Assembly (NCBI RefSeq): GCF_019599265.1
Contig: NZ_JAHZTC010000013.1
Coordinates: 62,001-126,000 of the forward strand
DNA from: Pontibacter sp. HSC-14F20
GTDB taxonomy: Bacteria > Bacteroidota > Bacteroidia > Cytophagales > Hymenobacteraceae
Direction: 5' to 3'
DNA length: 64,000 nucleotides
Shown: positions 1 to 8,908 of the stretch, piece by piece
Layout of the letters: each line of letters opens with the position of its first letter
How positions within the stretch are numbered: position 1 is the stretch's first letter
Position numbers and translations under genes: made by a program
Notes under the pieces: generated by a model
The model's database searches: none
What the model saw: only the letters and a program-made list of their open reading frames with translations
Told to the model about the DNA's origin: nothing

Positions 1-564
1 GAGGCCATCAAAGTAGAAGGCGAGCACCTGCTGGACTTCAACCACGAGTTAACGCAATGGCAAAACCGTGTGCTGAGTTTAAGAAAATGGCGCCCCTCCG
101 AGTTCTGGCCTGATGTGAGTACCAGTACCTTGCTGCTAACGAACTGGGATTGGCTGAAGCCTTACCTCTTCGACATCGAGCACCCGGATGAATTGATGGA
201 GCTGGAACTGCTACCAATCCTGGAAAAGCAGTTCCTGAACGAAGAGCAGCTGGCAAGGTTGGAGGTATTGGCTCCTGCAAAATTAATTTTGCCGGATGGT
301 TCAGGTATAGAGCTATCGTATAAAGCGGATGGTTCTCAGCCAAAGCTGGAGATCCAGCTGCAGGACGTGCTGGGCTGGGAGGAGAGCCCGATGGTAGACG
401 AAGGCGAAATGACCGTAGAACTGGCTTTGCTTACCCCGGAGCTAAAGCCGATCACCACCGTGTCGGACCTGGCGAGCTTCTGGAAAGGGAATTACCGGGT
501 GATCAAACGGCAGCTGGAAGTGGTGTTTCCGGAAGTGAATTGGGAGAGGGGTAGTGGCCAATAA
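1..564 (+). CDS. hrpB: ATP-dependent helicase HrpB, C-terminal part (5' end outside window)
   Basis: The reading frame is open from base 1, so the gene starts upstream; about 187 C-terminal residues are visible. They resemble the HrpB C-terminal domain: a segment equivalent to 'LAP.kl.lPdGs.i.l.Y', then 'lQdvlGweEsP', 'v.l.lLtP..kPi..vsDLasFWkgnY' and a final 'FPevnW'. HrpB proteins are DEAH-family ATP-dependent RNA helicases of uncertain physiological role; the motor domains are not in view. A GTG at 70 lies inside the frame and is not a credible start. The stop is followed 84 bases on by a strong hairpin shared with the convergent gene. Confidence 0.75.
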   Translation, partial: EAIKVEGEHLLDFNHELTQWQNRVLSLRKWRPSEFWPDVSTSTLLLTNWDWLKPYLFDIEHPDELMELELLPILEKQFLNEEQLARLEVLAPAKLILPDGSGIELSYKADGSQPKLEIQLQDVLGWEESPMVDEGEMTVELALLTPELKPITTVSDLASFWKGNYRVIKRQLEVVFPEVNWERGSGQ

Positions 565-647
565 AAAAATCGAAAGTGCCTGCTAACGATTACACCCCTA
601 TAATCCTCTCAAGGAGATAATCTCTGAGCACGAAACGGCATTACTAT

Positions 648-688
648 AACAAGAAAAGAGACGCTGCACCAGCGTCTCTTTTCTTGTT
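648..688. terminator. Bidirectional hairpin terminator
   Basis: A perfect 19-bp stem (648-666 with 670-688) closes on the 3-base loop CAC. It lies between the convergent hrpB end and the symporter end. The arms carry an A-rich 5' side and a T-rich 3' side, so it can stop transcription from both directions. Confidence 0.85.
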
Positions 689-708
689 TATAACCCTTAA
701 CTGCGCAG

Positions 709-2184
709 CTAAACTGCTTTCAGTTCTTTTTGATCTGGTGCTTCCTGCTCGTCAACACCTATGGCTTTGTTCCAGTCTCCGGCGTTCTTTATACCTAGTT
801 TCTCCGGGTCAAATGTCGGGTCGAGGCCGGCTTTGCGCTGCGCCAGGTAGTCCTGCAGGGTGCGTAAGGCGGGCTTGCGTAGCAGGAAAATGGCCACTAT
901 GTTCAGCCACGCCATAATGCCCACCCCAATATCACCCAGTGTCCAGGCCGATTCTGCCGTCTTCACCGAGCCGTAGAAGGTGGCGGCAAGTATCAGCAGG
1001 CGAAGCGCCCAAAGCATCCATTTTCTGTTTTTGGTGTTCAGGTAGCTCAGATTGGTTTCAGCAATGTAGTAGTACGCCATGATAGTGGTAAAGGCGAAGA
1101 AGAACAGCGAAATAGCGACAAAGCCGCTACCCAGGGCAGGGAAGTGCGTGCTAACAGCTAGCTGCGTATACTCTGGCCCGTAGGGTATACCCGGCAGGTT
1201 CTCCACCAGGAAGCCCCCTTCCGGGTTTGCCACATTATACTGCCCTGTAAACAGGATCATGAAGGCTGTAGCTGAACAAACGAAAAGCGTATCGACGTAA
1301 ACAGAAAAGGCCTGTACCAAACCCTGCTTGGCAGGATGGCTTACTTCGGCGGCCGCAGCAGCATGCGGGGCAGTACCCTGTCCTGCTTCGTTTGAGTAGA
1401 TGCCTCGCTTCACGCCCCACGCGATGGCCATGCCAAACACACCGGCAAAAGCAGGCTCCAGGTCAAATGCAGAACGGAAGATGAGGCCAAAGATGGCCGG
1501 AACCTCCGAAATGTTCATCAGAATGATGACCACCGCCATCAGGATATAAGCACCCGCCATAAACGGTACGACAATCTGTGCCACGTTACCAATGCGCTTA
1601 ACACCACCAATAATGATAAGCGCAAGCAGCAGGGTAACGGCACCACCCGTATATGCCACCGGTATCTCAAAAGCATTGCTTATACCTGATGCGATGCTGT
1701 TACTCTGCACACCCGGCAGGAACAGGGCCATACTGATAATGGTAGCGACAGCAAAGAGCACGGCATACCACTTTACGCCAAGTCCTTTTTCGATGTAGTA
1801 GGCCGGGCCGCCTCTGTACTGGCCATCTTTTACCTGCTTGTAGATCTGGCCCAGCGTGGCCTCTATAAAGGCAGACGAACTGCCCAGGAAGGCGATCACC
1901 CACATCCAGAAGACGGCACCTGGTCCGCCCATCGCAATGGCCGTGGCAACACCGGCAATGTTACCCGTGCCTACTCGCCCGGCAATGGCTACTGTAAAAG
2001 CCTGAAAAGAACTGATGCCTTTGTTCGAGGATTCCCCCTTAAAGAGCAGGCGCAGCATTTCGCCGATATAGCGGATCTGCAGAAATTTGGTAGCGAAGGA
2101 GAAGTATACACCTGCCCCTAGGCAAAGTACGATAAGTGCATTGCTCCAGACGATGTCGTTCACCGAACTGATAATGTTTTCCAT
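709..2184 (-). CDS. Alanine/glycine:cation symporter (AGCS family)
   Basis: This 491-residue polytopic membrane protein should import alanine or glycine together with Na+ across the inner membrane. It shows the AGCS hallmarks: an N-terminal 'G.yfsfaTkFlQiRyi', then 'RVGTGNIAGVATAI' around residue 90, and 'GvKRGiYSNEAGQGTAPHAAAAA' near residue 270, with about ten hydrophobic helices between. The length is normal for the family. The ATG start gives an immediate hydrophobic helix. It is monocistronic: the MFS gene upstream is separated by about 300 bases, and the gene ends at a shared terminator. Substrate choice between alanine and glycine cannot be read from the sequence. Confidence 0.92.
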   Translation of the reverse strand: MENIISSVNDIVWSNALIVLCLGAGVYFSFATKFLQIRYIGEMLRLLFKGESSNKGISSFQAFTVAIAGRVGTGNIAGVATAIAMGGPGAVFWMWVIAFLGSSSAFIEATLGQIYKQVKDGQYRGGPAYYIEKGLGVKWYAVLFAVATIISMALFLPGVQSNSIASGISNAFEIPVAYTGGAVTLLLALIIIGGVKRIGNVAQIVVPFMAGAYILMAVVIILMNISEVPAIFGLIFRSAFDLEPAFAGVFGMAIAWGVKRGIYSNEAGQGTAPHAAAAAEVSHPAKQGLVQAFSVYVDTLFVCSATAFMILFTGQYNVANPEGGFLVENLPGIPYGPEYTQLAVSTHFPALGSGFVAISLFFFAFTTIMAYYYIAETNLSYLNTKNRKWMLWALRLLILAATFYGSVKTAESAWTLGDIGVGIMAWLNIVAIFLLRKPALRTLQDYLAQRKAGLDPTFDPEKLGIKNAGDWNKAIGVDEQEAPDQKELKAV

Positions 2185-2501
2185 AAGTTGATGGCAGGAT
2201 AAAAATATTGTAAAGTATAGGTTAGCAGCCTGTTATTGTAAAAACCAGCGTTTTTCAGAATTTTAAATTAAGAAGAAAATTTAATAAGTCACGGCTTTAT
2301 TCCGGGTTATTCTAAGTGGCGCAGGCAGGTTTGAAAAAGAATTGCTGCGTATAAGTGTGTAATAAATTGCTCATGTTGAGTTGCATAGCCATTGAAAAAG
2401 GGCACCTCAGCCTTAGCCGAGATTCCCTTCTGGTAATAAAAAAATACGGATTAACAGACCATACAACGGGTATAGATAACAGATATCCCTAAAACACTCA
2501 C
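2185..2501. other. Intergenic region, no gene seen
   Basis: About 317 AT-rich bases between two minus-strand transporter genes. It presumably carries the symporter promoter near 2185-2300. No open frame, convincing -7 box or terminator was recognised; one GGTATA core lies at its right end. Confidence 0.5.
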
Positions 2502-3635
2502 TTACCGCTCCAACCGGAAGAACTTTCTGGAGATAGGGATCAGCATGATACCTGCGAAAGCGAAGAGCATGAATGATACCTTCAGATTGAAGGCGTGGGC
2601 CAGGTAGCCGATAAGCGGCGGCCCCATGAGCATCCCCACAATGCCGAATGTTACGATCATGGAGATGGCGATGCCAGGCGAGTACTTTTTGGAGGCGCCC
2701 GCAAGCGTGTACGTCATCGGTATAACCGAGGCGGTGCCGAAGCCTACCAGTGAGAAGCCAATCATGGCAGGCCAGAAACTTGGGAACAGAATGGCCAGTG
2801 CTATACCTGAGAAAATAAGGCTGGCACTGAGCACGTAGGTTCTTTCCATCCCGATCTTCTCGATGATACGATCTGAAACGAACCGCGAAAGCGCCATAAA
2901 CGACATGAAAATGAGATAGCCTGCGGTAAAGACCTCTTCGCCCACCACCTGCTGGAAGTAAATGCCACTCCAGTCGAACATGCCACCTTCGCAAACGGCT
3001 GCAAAGAACACAAGCAGCCCCAGGTATAGGATGTACGGATCGGGCTTGCCAAGCGTGAGCTTATTGCCCGTCGTGGAGCGGTCGTTACGCAGCAGGTATG
3101 GGAAGGCGCCCAGCACAATCAGTGTGGTGATGATAGAGACCGCTACCAGGTGTGGCACAATGGATATGCCAAGCGAAACCAGCAGTGTGGTAACGCCCAC
3201 GCCCACAATACCGCCTGTGCTCCAGAGACCGTGGAAGGCGCCGTTTATTTTGCGGTCGTAGAGTTTCTGCAGCGTAATGGCCTGGGTATTGATCGCGATG
3301 TTGAACACACGCATGCTCAGCGAAAACAGGAATAAGGCCACTACCAGGGCAAATGGTGTGGCGGCGATCCCGATCAGCAAGAGCGAAGCAGCATTTAGGA
3401 CCATGGCCACAATCAGGGGAAACCGGCTGTCGAACCTGGTGACAAGCCAGCTCGATAAAGGCAAGCCGATCAGCGAGCTCACCGGCATGGTCAGCAGGAT
3501 ACTGCCCAGTTCGGCCTCATTCAGGTGAAGCTTGGAAACGATGGTGGGGATGCGGGATGCCCAGCTTGAAAAGTTGAAGCCGGAAAGAAGGAAAAAAAGA
3601 CTAAGCGAAAGCCGGTTCGTGGTGATAGAATGCAT
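2502..3635 (-). CDS. MFS transporter
   Basis: A 377-residue major facilitator superfamily protein with about twelve hydrophobic helices. The first half has the loop 'SWLVTRFDSRFPLI' after helix 2, which matches the MFS motif-A position. The family often annotated as 'MFS sugar or drug transporter' in Bacteroidota looks similar; the substrate is unknown. The frame can be extended seven codons to a TTG at 3656, but the ATG at 3635 gives a normal short hydrophilic start before the first helix and is preferred. It stands alone, with gaps of more than 300 bases on both sides, so it probably has its own promoter. Confidence 0.85.
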   Translation of the reverse strand: MHSITTNRLSLSLFFLLSGFNFSSWASRIPTIVSKLHLNEAELGSILLTMPVSSLIGLPLSSWLVTRFDSRFPLIVAMVLNAASLLLIGIAATPFALVVALFLFSLSMRVFNIAINTQAITLQKLYDRKINGAFHGLWSTGGIVGVGVTTLLVSLGISIVPHLVAVSIITTLIVLGAFPYLLRNDRSTTGNKLTLGKPDPYILYLGLLVFFAAVCEGGMFDWSGIYFQQVVGEEVFTAGYLIFMSFMALSRFVSDRIIEKIGMERTYVLSASLIFSGIALAILFPSFWPAMIGFSLVGFGTASVIPMTYTLAGASKKYSPGIAISMIVTFGIVGMLMGPPLIGYLAHAFNLKVSFMLFAFAGIMLIPISRKFFRLER

Positions 3636-3978
3636 TGCGTTAAAATAAAGTCGCAAGTTGCTAAAAAGTAAAGCCTTTAGATACGTTTATTCTTTCTTTT
3701 GAAAGGGTGCTATTTTAAAATTCAGTCATTTTTCATGCAGAACAGATTAATCAGCAAAGCTGAGGGTCTGATTAGCCTTGTCAATCTCAATGCTAATATG
3801 ATCGGGGCTCTGTAAGGAGGAGCTGTACCTCCACAGGTGCTTGGGGGTAGCCTGACTGAAACCCAATATATTAACAAAACTTGTCAGGAAATAGTACATG
3901 TTATTGTGGGCAGGGAAATGCAATACCTTCCAACACTGATTCGCTTAAGTAACCTTACGTCATAGAAAACACGAAGAA
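3636..3978. other. Intergenic region between divergent genes
   Basis: About 340 bases separate the MFS gene from the small carbohydrate-binding-like gene. They contain an imperfect inverted repeat TAATCAG/CTGATTA (3748-3754 with 3768-3774) and a short GGAGG/CCTCC hairpin near 3816-3833. No open frame or convincing promoter was identified. Confidence 0.4.
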
Positions 3979-4269
3979 ATGATTCAGAAAACCTACATGA
4001 AGACGAAAGACCAGTGCAAGGTCAAGTTCTCAGTCAGCACAGAAAATGCAGATAAGGTGGAAATACTGGGCCTCAACAACGATTGGAACACCCCGATCAA
4101 AATGAGCAAGAAAAAGAAGGGCGTATTTGAATGTGTGCAAACACTGCCCAAGAACAGCCAGCACGAGTTTAAGTACCTGGTAGACGGTGCGGATTGGCGC
4201 AACGACCCGGATGCTGACGGTGAGGCACCCAATGAATACGGCGGCACTAATACCTTATTAGTCCTGTAA
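3979..4269 (+). CDS. Small stand-alone CBM48 / isoamylase early-set domain protein
   Basis: This 96-residue protein consists of a single Ig-like 'early set' domain, as in isoamylases, branching enzyme and the AMPK beta glycogen-binding module. Visible signatures are 'kvkFsv...Ad.VeilGlnNdWn..ikM', then 'FeC..tLP....hEFKYLVDGadWrNDPDAD' and a closing 'NEYGGTNTLLVL'. There is no signal peptide, so it is cytoplasmic. By family, it may bind glycogen or alpha-glucans, but no catalytic domain is attached and no glycan enzyme lies nearby. The ATG at 3979 is the natural start; another ATG six codons later is possible. It is expressed alone. Confidence 0.8.
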   Translation: MIQKTYMKTKDQCKVKFSVSTENADKVEILGLNNDWNTPIKMSKKKKGVFECVQTLPKNSQHEFKYLVDGADWRNDPDADGEAPNEYGGTNTLLVL

Positions 4270-4295
4270 GTAGTTTCTTACAGTTACAACTTGTA

Positions 4296-4718
4296 TTAAT
4301 TGCTTATACCTGAAATGTAGGAGGCGATTTCTTCCTCTTTGTCCTGCATGTGCTCGTAGGCGAACTTCTGGATCACATCACAGGCGACTTTATCCAGCAC
4401 ACCGAATATCCGTGCTTCACTGATCACTTCCTCGTTCCAGTCAGAGGCAATGACCATGATGGACTGCCCATTGTAGGGCGTAAGGTCGAGCAGGTCGGCG
4501 GTGAGGTTAGGCGAGGGCCACTTGCCCGCTGCAAGGCTGTAGGTGCCCGGTTCCCAGCGGGGAGGACTGTGCTTCATATCCGGCACCGGATTAAAATAGC
4601 CATTCTCCACAGCCCCGATAAACAAAACATTCGATTTGTTCAGCGTAGTTGGTACAAGCGTCTGTGGGTCGGGCAATACGGTACCGGTTTCTTCCAGCGT
4701 TTCTTCTTCGTTAATCAT
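4296..4718 (-). CDS. Hypothetical acidic protein, 140 aa
   Basis: I do not recognise a family. The 140-residue product is acidic at both ends (N-terminal 'MINEEETLEETGT', C-terminal 'HMQDKEEEIASYI') with a Pro- and Trp-containing middle ('HSPPRWEPGTYSLAAGKW'). It has no signal peptide or membrane segment. A long frame on the opposite strand (4350-6119) overlaps it, but that frame is antisense to a clear acyl-CoA synthetase. The gene lies 78 bases downstream of the synthetase on the same strand and may be co-transcribed. It ends in 'SGISN', whose codons include the repeated TATACC word. Confidence 0.6.
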   Translation of the reverse strand: MINEEETLEETGTVLPDPQTLVPTTLNKSNVLFIGAVENGYFNPVPDMKHSPPRWEPGTYSLAAGKWPSPNLTADLLDLTPYNGQSIMVIASDWNEEVISEARIFGVLDKVACDVIQKFAYEHMQDKEEEIASYISGISN

Positions 4719-4796
4719 ACCTGTACATACTGTTCCGTAAAGCAGTTGGTTTTCCGGTTTGCTCCGGTAACTGGCATTGTTTGGCCGGGAGCCGGG

Positions 4797-6614
4797 CTAT
4801 ACGTACAGCGAGTTTACAAGATCTTTATACCTTTCCAGGATTACCCGGCGCTTGAGCTTGAGGGTAGGGGTAAGTTCCCCGTTTTCGATGGACCACTCGC
4901 CAGGTATAAGCGCGAACTTCTTGACCTGTTCCACCGGGTTAAACTCCCGGTTATAGTGGTTCACTGCCTGCTTGATCAGCGTCCATACCTCTTTGTCTTC
5001 CAGCACCTCCCGGTTACCCGGGTAGGATTTGCCCTGTGTGTCGTACCACTCCCGCAGCTTGTTGAAAGCCGGCACAATGAGCGCTCCCACAAACTTCTGC
5101 GTTTCGCCCACCACCATGATTTGTTCAATCCAGTTGCTTTCCACCATCTTGTTCTCAATCGGCTGCGGGGCTACATACTTGCCGCCGCTGGTCTTGAAGA
5201 GTTCTTTCTTGCGGTCGGTTATTTTCAGGAATTTGCCGTCGATCATGGTGCCGATGTCGCCGGTATGGAGCCAGCCGTCCTGGTCAATTACTTCAGCAGT
5301 CAGGTCCGGACGTTTGTAATAGCCCATCATCACGTTCGGGCCTTTGCAGAGTATTTCCCCGTCTGCGGCAATTTTCACTTCCACGCTTTTGAGCAGCGGA
5401 CCCACGGTGCCGAACATACGGTTCTCCTCCGGATAGCGGTTGCCACTGATGATCGGAGAGGCCTCGGTCAGGCCGTAGCCTTCCTGTATCACAATGCCGG
5501 CAGCCGTGAAAATGCGGAGCAGGCGCACCTGGCAGGCAGCGGCCCCCGTGATGATCGATTTCACTTCGCCACCCAGCGCCTGTCGCCACTTGCTGAACAC
5601 CAGGCGGTCGGCAATGGCCAGTTGCAGCCGGTAAGTGAGCGGCAGTGGTTTGTTGATTTCAAAGCGCTCGGCCAGTTCCAGTGCCCAGAAAAAGAGCTTC
5701 TTTTTGTTACCAGTGAGTTCAGATCCTTTAGCCACAATGCCTTCGTATACCTTCTCGAGCAGGCGCGGCACGGTGGTGAACATAGTCGGCTTGACTTCGC
5801 GCAGGTTGGCGGCAATGGTTTCCATCCCTTCGGCATAGTAGATCGACACGCCGCAGTAGAAATAACAGTAGGTGGCCATGCGCTCGAAGGCGTGGTTGAG
5901 CGGCAGGAAGCTAATGGCTTTTTTGCGGAACACGCCCACTTCCTGGATGATGAGCGCACTGTCAAACATATTGTTCAGGAGGTTGTAGTGCGAGAGCATT
6001 ACGCCCTTGGGTGTGCCGGTGGTGCCGGAGGTATAGAGAATGGTTGCCAGTTCGTGCTCATCCACGGCATCGCGCAGCAAGTCCAGTTGTTGCAAGGTAT
6101 AGGCAGAAGGCTCCGCTAAAAGCTCTTTCCAGGAAGGAGCATCCTTCACTGACTTGAAGGTATAGACAGTTTCCAGCGCAGCAAGCGCGTCCTGCATTCC
6201 CAGAATCTTTCGATAAAGCACCTCATTGCCGACAAAGGCCAGTTTCACGGCGGCATCCTGCAGAATAAACTCCAGCTCGTTGTCGCTGATGGTCGGGTAG
6301 ATGGGCACCGAAATAGCACCGATCTGCTGAATGGCCATGTCCACCAGTATCCACTCGGGGCAGTTAGGGCTGATGATCGCGATTTTGTCTCTGCCCTCGG
6401 GGCTGCCATCGCCTTTGGTAAGGCCCAGGCCGAGCAGGGCAGCGCTGATGCGGTTCACCTTGTCCTGCACATCGCGCGTGCTATACCTGAGCCACTCGCC
6501 GTCTTCCTTGGCGGCCAGCATATCTTCCAGCGGAAAGTTTTTCAGTTGCCAGTCAATGCAATCAAACAGGCGTTTGGGCTTTGCTGCCTGTGTTGTGTTT
6601 GCGTTATTTTTCAC
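4797..6614 (-). CDS. Long-chain fatty acid-CoA ligase (AMP-forming)
   Basis: This 605-residue ANL-superfamily enzyme activates fatty acids to acyl-CoA through an acyl-adenylate. The motifs appear in order: P-loop 'ILYTSGTTGTPKGVMLSH' near residue 190, 'GYGLTEASPIIS' near 380, 'GWLHTGDIG' near 445, and 'ITDRKKELFKTSGGKYVAPQPIE' near 465, which holds the hinge and the adenylate-binding residues. The length is typical of bacterial long-chain ligases of the FAA1/FadD15 type. It is cytoplasmic or peripherally bound to the membrane. It shares strand with the MBL lipoprotein gene upstream (about 80 bases away), so the two could be one transcript. The chain-length preference is not readable. Confidence 0.93.
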   Translation of the reverse strand: MKNNANTTQAAKPKRLFDCIDWQLKNFPLEDMLAAKEDGEWLRYSTRDVQDKVNRISAALLGLGLTKGDGSPEGRDKIAIISPNCPEWILVDMAIQQIGAISVPIYPTISDNELEFILQDAAVKLAFVGNEVLYRKILGMQDALAALETVYTFKSVKDAPSWKELLAEPSAYTLQQLDLLRDAVDEHELATILYTSGTTGTPKGVMLSHYNLLNNMFDSALIIQEVGVFRKKAISFLPLNHAFERMATYCYFYCGVSIYYAEGMETIAANLREVKPTMFTTVPRLLEKVYEGIVAKGSELTGNKKKLFFWALELAERFEINKPLPLTYRLQLAIADRLVFSKWRQALGGEVKSIITGAAACQVRLLRIFTAAGIVIQEGYGLTEASPIISGNRYPEENRMFGTVGPLLKSVEVKIAADGEILCKGPNVMMGYYKRPDLTAEVIDQDGWLHTGDIGTMIDGKFLKITDRKKELFKTSGGKYVAPQPIENKMVESNWIEQIMVVGETQKFVGALIVPAFNKLREWYDTQGKSYPGNREVLEDKEVWTLIKQAVNHYNREFNPVEQVKKFALIPGEWSIENGELTPTLKLKRRVILERYKDLVNSLYV

Positions 6615-6695
6615 GAATTCCTGCCTTCAAATTTATACCTATACTCCATTACTGTGCCGGGCCTTGCTGTGTTTCCGAAAGGGCTATACCTGTCC

Positions 6696-7817
6696 CTATT
6701 CCCACCACTTTGACTGTGGTATCTGTCGCTTCAGGATGATGGGTTCGCCGATGCGGGGCGTGGTCATGGGCACGTTCAGTTCCTTTGCTTTTTTTGTTAC
6801 GCGCTCAATCGGGTCGGTCCAGCTGTGCATGGCCAGGGCAAAGCCACCCCAGTGGATCGGCATCATCAATTTTCCTTTCAGGTCGAGGTTAGCCTGCACC
6901 GTCTCCTCCGGCATCATGTGTATGCCGGACCAGAGTTCGTTATACTGTCCGCATTCCAATAACGTGATGTCGAAGGGACCATAGCGTTCGCCGATTTCCC
7001 TGAAACCTTCAAAATAACCCGTGTCGCCGCTGAAGAAGATCCTGTCGTTTTTGCCCTGTATCACCCAGGAGGTCCAGAGGGTTTTCATGCGGTCGGAGAT
7101 ACCGCGGCCGGAGAAGTGCCGTGCCGGTGTGGCCACAAATTTTATACCTGCCAGTTCAGCCTCGTCCCACCAGTCCAGTTCTGTGATCTTTTCGGCCGGA
7201 ATGTCCCAGCGCTCCAGGTGTGCGCCTACGCCCAGGGCCACGTAAAAGTGTCCGGTCTTTGCTGCCAGCTTTTTGATGGAGCCATAATCGAGGTGGTCGT
7301 AGTGGTCGTGCGAGATGAGCACGGCATCAATAAAGGGGAGATCTTCTACGGTAATGGGTAGTTCGTCGGAAAAACGCTTCGGGCCCAGGAAGCTGAGTGG
7401 AGAAGCCCTGTCGCCCAGCATGGGGTCTACGAGCAGGCGCTTGCCCTCCAGTTCAATCAGAAAAGTGGAGTGCCCGAACCAGGTGAGCACCGTGGCGGTG
7501 TCCTGGATGTTTTCGAGTTTACCCGGATCCAGTTTCTCTATAGGTATAGGCCAGTCAGGCGCCTGGTTCTCTATTTTATCGAAGAGGCGCGAGTTGATCA
7601 TCTTGATGTAGCCTTTAAAGCCAATCTCCATGCTGGTAGGCACCGGGTTGTGAAAGATACCGTCTTCGTAATTGGAAGAAGTCTGCATCAGCTGTAGCCG
7701 TTCGCCTTTGGCCTCAGCACCAAACTGCGGGGAGAGGTGCATAAAACTGCATCCGGCCACACTTAGCAGCAACAGGAGCGAAAGCAAAAAGTAGGACGTG
7801 ATTCTTTTGAGCGTCAT
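6696..7817 (-). CDS. MBL-fold metallo-hydrolase lipoprotein (NAPE-PLD/UlaG-like)
   Basis: A 373-residue metallo-beta-lactamase-fold hydrolase with an N-terminal signal ending in the lipobox 'SVAGC' near residue 23, so it should be anchored in a membrane facing the periplasm. The core reads 'TWFGHSTFLIELEGKRLLVDPMLG', then the metal-binding 'SHDHYDHLD', 'TPARHFSGRG', 'FFSGDTGYF' and 'MMPIHWGGFALA'. This layout matches the NAPE-PLD/UlaG-like branch, whose members cleave phosphodiester or lactone substrates. The substrate here is unknown; the fatty acid-CoA ligase downstream might hint at lipid turnover, but that is inference. Confidence 0.88.
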   Translation of the reverse strand: MTLKRITSYFLLSLLLLLSVAGCSFMHLSPQFGAEAKGERLQLMQTSSNYEDGIFHNPVPTSMEIGFKGYIKMINSRLFDKIENQAPDWPIPIEKLDPGKLENIQDTATVLTWFGHSTFLIELEGKRLLVDPMLGDRASPLSFLGPKRFSDELPITVEDLPFIDAVLISHDHYDHLDYGSIKKLAAKTGHFYVALGVGAHLERWDIPAEKITELDWWDEAELAGIKFVATPARHFSGRGISDRMKTLWTSWVIQGKNDRIFFSGDTGYFEGFREIGERYGPFDITLLECGQYNELWSGIHMMPEETVQANLDLKGKLMMPIHWGGFALAMHSWTDPIERVTKKAKELNVPMTTPRIGEPIILKRQIPQSKWWE

Positions 7818-7867
7818 GGGCCAAAATTACACATTCTTTTGCTAGGCGGGGAAGGCGGGCAAACAAA

Positions 7868-7912
7868 AAGCCCTGTTTGCTTTCGGCCGGACCGGCATGG
7901 CAAACAGGGCTT
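7868..7912 (-). terminator. Rho-independent terminator
   Basis: A 13-bp perfect stem (7868-7880 with 7900-7912) carries a nested GCCGG/CCGGC hairpin in its loop. On the minus strand it is followed by TTTTTGTTT-type bases, so it terminates the exporter gene that ends at 7936. Confidence 0.8.
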
Positions 7913-7935
7913 GTGCGTATAGACGCAAAGTTGCG

Positions 7936-8409
7936 TTAATTAGAAGAAAGCTGCGTAACGCCCATGTGACCAAAGTGCGTTGCCAGGGCCATAAAGATCG
8001 AGGAAATCAGCACACCGATGCTGATCGCCAGGAAAGCCCGTTTGCGCTCAATCTTGAAAATGCTGGCAGCAATTGTGCCCATGTAGGCACCCGTACCTGG
8101 CAGCGGGATCATCACAAACACCATCAGGCCCCAGAAGCCATGCTTCTGCAAATCCTTACCTGCCATTTTTTTGGCCCTTTTTGATAAGAACACCACTCCT
8201 CTTTTGTACATCCTGAATGGCCAGAACCGTTGACTGAAGGTATCGATCAGCCACATGAAAAGTGGGAAAACCAGCGTATTGGCGATAGTACCAACCAGGA
8301 AGGCCAGTATAAAATGCACATTATTCAAAATGGCGTACGGTATGCCTGCCCGCGCTTCTCCAAAAGGGGAGATACTCAAAAGAAAGGTATAAAGAAGCGT
8401 TTCGAACAT
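7936..8409 (-). CDS. Small multidrug-export-like membrane protein
   Basis: A 157-residue integral membrane protein of the small multi-drug export family (PF06695 type). It shows the early motif 'SPFGEARAGIPYAI' near residue 15, typical of this family, and the later 'FVMIPLPGTGAYMGTIAAS' near residue 100, with about four hydrophobic helices. The family name rests on limited evidence, and transport of drugs is not established for most members. It is expressed alone from a short leader with a -7 box just upstream and ends at a strong terminator. Confidence 0.85.
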   Translation of the reverse strand: MFETLLYTFLLSISPFGEARAGIPYAILNNVHFILAFLVGTIANTLVFPLFMWLIDTFSQRFWPFRMYKRGVVFLSKRAKKMAGKDLQKHGFWGLMVFVMIPLPGTGAYMGTIAASIFKIERKRAFLAISIGVLISSIFMALATHFGHMGVTQLSSN

Positions 8410-8450
8410 ATTGAGATTATAAATAAGCGATGCTATTGGTCAAAAGTCTG

Positions 8451-8458
8451 CAAATATA
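8451..8458 (-). promoter_or_regulatory. Candidate -7 box TATATTTG
   Basis: On the minus strand this matches the Bacteroidota -7 consensus TAnnTTTG. It would start transcription near 8444, about 35 bases before the ATG of the small exporter gene. No clear -33 TTG was seen at the usual spacing. Confidence 0.4.
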
Positions 8459-8816
8459 ACGGCAAAATCTGTGGTTATACATCAGTGCAGGTTGCTATAC
8501 CTGAAAATAGTTTAACTACCTCCGTTTCAAGGGGATCCATTAACCAGACACAGTACCTCTAACAGCGTGTCTTACAATATAATTCAACGTAATTTAGTAG
8601 TTTTTTGATATAGTGATTTGCAAATTATAAATATAATATCAGACGTATCTGTAGGGTTTAAGATCTGGAATGTAGTTTTTATGGGATCTAAAGCCATGTT
8701 TTAGCACAAGGTATAGCATGCTTGAAAGCAGGGTGAATAAGTCTTAATATTTGTTTTAATTGTATTATACTAATTTTGTGAAATAATTTAAATGCATCGG
8801 TTTCTTTTGTAAAACA
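8459..8816. other. AT-rich intergenic region, no gene seen
   Basis: About 360 AT-rich bases between two minus-strand genes with no credible open frame. It holds two copies of the repeated TATACC/GGTATA word (near 8494 and 8709). On the plus strand there is a promoter-like TTTG-N17-TAATTTTG (8750-8778) that points into the hairpin at 8817-8854. Confidence 0.5.
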
Positions 8817-8854
8817 AAAACAGGTGCAAAAGTTCTGGCCTTCGCACCTGTTTT
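8817..8854 (-). terminator. Rho-independent terminator
   Basis: An 11-bp stem (8817-8827 with 8844-8854) lies 55 bases beyond the stop of the SDR gene. On the minus strand it is followed by a T-rich run, as expected for a terminator. Confidence 0.75.
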
Positions 8855-8908
8855 GAAGTTATTTATAGTGAAGATCCGCACAAAAAGGTACGAATCTGTA
8901 ACTGCGTT

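Noticed and set aside
3748..3833. Inverted repeats upstream of the CBM48 gene as a riboswitch
   Set aside because: The stems are short and imperfect and do not resemble a known riboswitch class.
4350..6119. A 589-codon open frame on the plus strand
   Set aside because: It is antisense to a clear acyl-CoA ligase with all motifs in order and has no protein-like features of its own.
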